A stretch of 64,000 nt of DNA from Venturia oleaginea. Taxonomy: Eukaryota > Ascomycota > Dothideomycetes > Venturiales > Venturiaceae. The first letter of the stretch is position 1. Each line of letters starts with the position of its first letter. The position numbers and the translations under genes are program-made. This document shows, in pieces, positions 62,855 to 64,000 of the stretch. The notes beneath the pieces are model-generated. The model saw nothing but the letters and a program-made list of their open reading frames with translations. It was not told the DNA's origin and ran no database searches. The stretch covers positions 1,364,001 to 1,428,000 of the forward strand of contig JABMLP010000003.1 in the NCBI GenBank assembly GCA_013176395.1, in the 5' to 3' direction.

Positions 62855-64000
62855 CGCCACTCGGGACCACATCGCAAGCTCTTTGTTAACTATACCTCCT
62901 TTACGAGCACCAACTGGAAAAGACTGATCACTATCCCTTGCCAACTCACCCAAGGATCCATCTCTATTCGAGTGGAAGCTATGGTGGATAGTGGAGCTAC
63001 TGGTATAGGCTTTATCAATAGACCTTTTGCGCAACAACACGGCCTGAAACTGAACCGACTCTCACGATATATCGACGTCACTGGCTTTACTGGAAAACGG
63101 ACCACGGCTGGGAGGATTACACATGTAGCCTCCCTCAAGCTTGAACATGAAGGACACAGAGAGAGGATCTCTCTATATGTCACTACACTTGGAAAACACG
63201 ATGTTATCCTGGGTCTGCCCTGGATGAAGAAACACGAGGTTGCCTTTGACTGGGCGAACCATAGACTGAACTTCACAGCACCTGGCTGTGATAAGCACGA
63301 ACCCGAACCGGTAGAGGAACCCCTCTCACCTACCCGACCCGAAGCACGAACCCGAGCCCGAAATCGATCCTCTCTATCTATACGGAGGAAGCACGATGAC
63401 TGGAAGCATAGCTTCAGACGTGCCCTGACTGAACCTGAACCGGAACCTGAACACGAACACGAACACGAACACGAATCTGAACCCGACATGGGACCCTCCT
63501 CTGACTTATGCGACGAGATTGATATCTGCGCTGTAGGAGCTGTACCATTTACCCGACTTCCCCGAAAACACACACTGACCCGCGCACGAAAGTACCTACG
63601 GAGTACCACGAGCACCTTGACGTCTTCTCTCGGAAGAAATCCGACGTCCTCCCTGACCACCGATCCTACGACCACAAGATCCAACTCGAACCCGGTAAAC
63701 AACCCGGCTTTGGACCTCTATACAGCATGTCTCAGAACGAACTCAAGGTTCTACGAAAGTACCTCGACGAGCATCTCGCTAAAGGATTCATCCGAGCAAG
63801 TTCCTCTCCCGCTGCCGCGCCTGTAATCTTTGTCAAGAAACCTGGAGGTGGCCTCCGCTTTTGTGTCGATTACCGAGCTCTGAACGCCCTTACGATCAAG
63901 AATCGATACCCGCTCCCATTGATCCAAGAAACTCTGAACCGCCTTAGCAAGGCGAAGTATTACACAAAACTCGATATTATCGCAGCATTTAACCGCCTTC
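62855..64000 (+). pseudogene. Ty3/gypsy pol (protease, reverse transcriptase start), frameshifted, partial
   Basis: Pol is read in the -1 frame relative to gag and is open back into the gag end, so a -1 shift or reinitiation is expected. The aspartic protease has the AMVDSGATGIGF active-site motif near 62966-63007 and a second half with HDVILGLPWMKKH. An E/P/H-rich linker follows (EHEHEHEHE near 63450). Close to 63585-63592 the conserved linker-RT region ([13 protein letters not shown]) moves to another frame, consistent with a one-base loss beside an AAA run. The RT fingers follow in that frame ([19 protein letters not shown]) and continue to the window end. This copy's pol is therefore broken unless the shift is an error. 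Confidence 0.8.

Larger units (their letters stand above)
61495..64000 (+). mobile_element. Ty3/gypsy LTR retrotransposon, 5' half, runs off window
   Basis: A 5' LTR (61495-61727) is followed by gag with a CCHC knuckle and by pol in protease then reverse transcriptase order. That order without an intervening integrase marks Ty3/gypsy. The element continues past the window end. Confidence 0.88.

Noticed and set aside
62890..63702. 270-codon minus-strand frame in the gypsy element
   Set aside because: Antisense of the protease and E/P/H-rich linker; CSCSCSGSGSGS runs mirror the EHEH/EPEP repeats.
1..64000. CRISPR arrays, bacterial operons, riboswitches
   Set aside because: The window is clearly fungal nuclear DNA. 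Tandem repeats found (25-bp minisatellite, exon duplications) lack the spacer structure of CRISPR.

Overview
This window looks like nuclear DNA of a filamentous ascomycete (Pezizomycotina). The genes have short introns (about 47-320 bp) with GTAAGT-type donors and CTAAC/CTGAC-like branch points. The conserved genes are fungal (RAD17, TMA22, LSM2, TRS23, PEX5, DPP5, ENV7, ERO1), and the transposons are typical fungal classes (Tad-like LINE, Tc1/mariner, Fot1/pogo, Ty3/gypsy). I cannot fix the class or species. All exon-intron models here were built by eye from reading phase and splice signals.

Layout. (1) 1-3.6 kb: a decayed Tad-like non-LTR retrotransposon. (2) 4.5-41.9 kb: a gene-dense block of mostly housekeeping genes: an IFI6/ISG12-like pseudogene, a large coiled-coil protein, the RAD17 checkpoint clamp loader, a broken NSE2/MMS21 SUMO ligase followed by a second degraded locus, TMA22, a DUF7918-like protein with a C-terminal GW/WG-rich tail, LSM2, a UBE2Z-like E2 enzyme, TRS23 (start codon apparently split by an intron), PEX5, a mitochondrial-type RRM protein, a Rossmann-fold protein, secreted DPP5, ENV7/STK16 kinase, a rhodanese and ERO1. 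(3) 41.9-64 kb: an abrupt change to repeat-rich, gene-poor DNA with LTR relics, MITEs, a complete Tc1/mariner element, a nonsense-broken pogo copy, a Fot1-like element with a second element nested inside its terminal repeat, and the 5' half of a Ty3/gypsy element running off the window end.

Two short multi-exon genes sit inside the repeat-rich part and no single open frame reveals them. One is a 59-residue, six-cysteine secreted protein (45608-45873). The other is a seven-exon secreted protein built from tandemly duplicated cysteine-bearing exons (55694-56501). Both fit the pattern of candidate effector-like genes lying in transposon-rich compartments, but no function can be assigned from sequence alone.

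The housekeeping genes do not form a pathway. Loose themes are genome maintenance (RAD17, broken NSE2), RNA and translation (LSM2, TMA22, the RRM and GW/WG proteins), and secretory or organelle biogenesis (TRS23, ERO1, DPP5, ENV7, PEX5). The lesions seen (nonsense codons explicable as C-to-T changes, frameshifts, a lost splice donor) show active decay of transposons and of several host genes.
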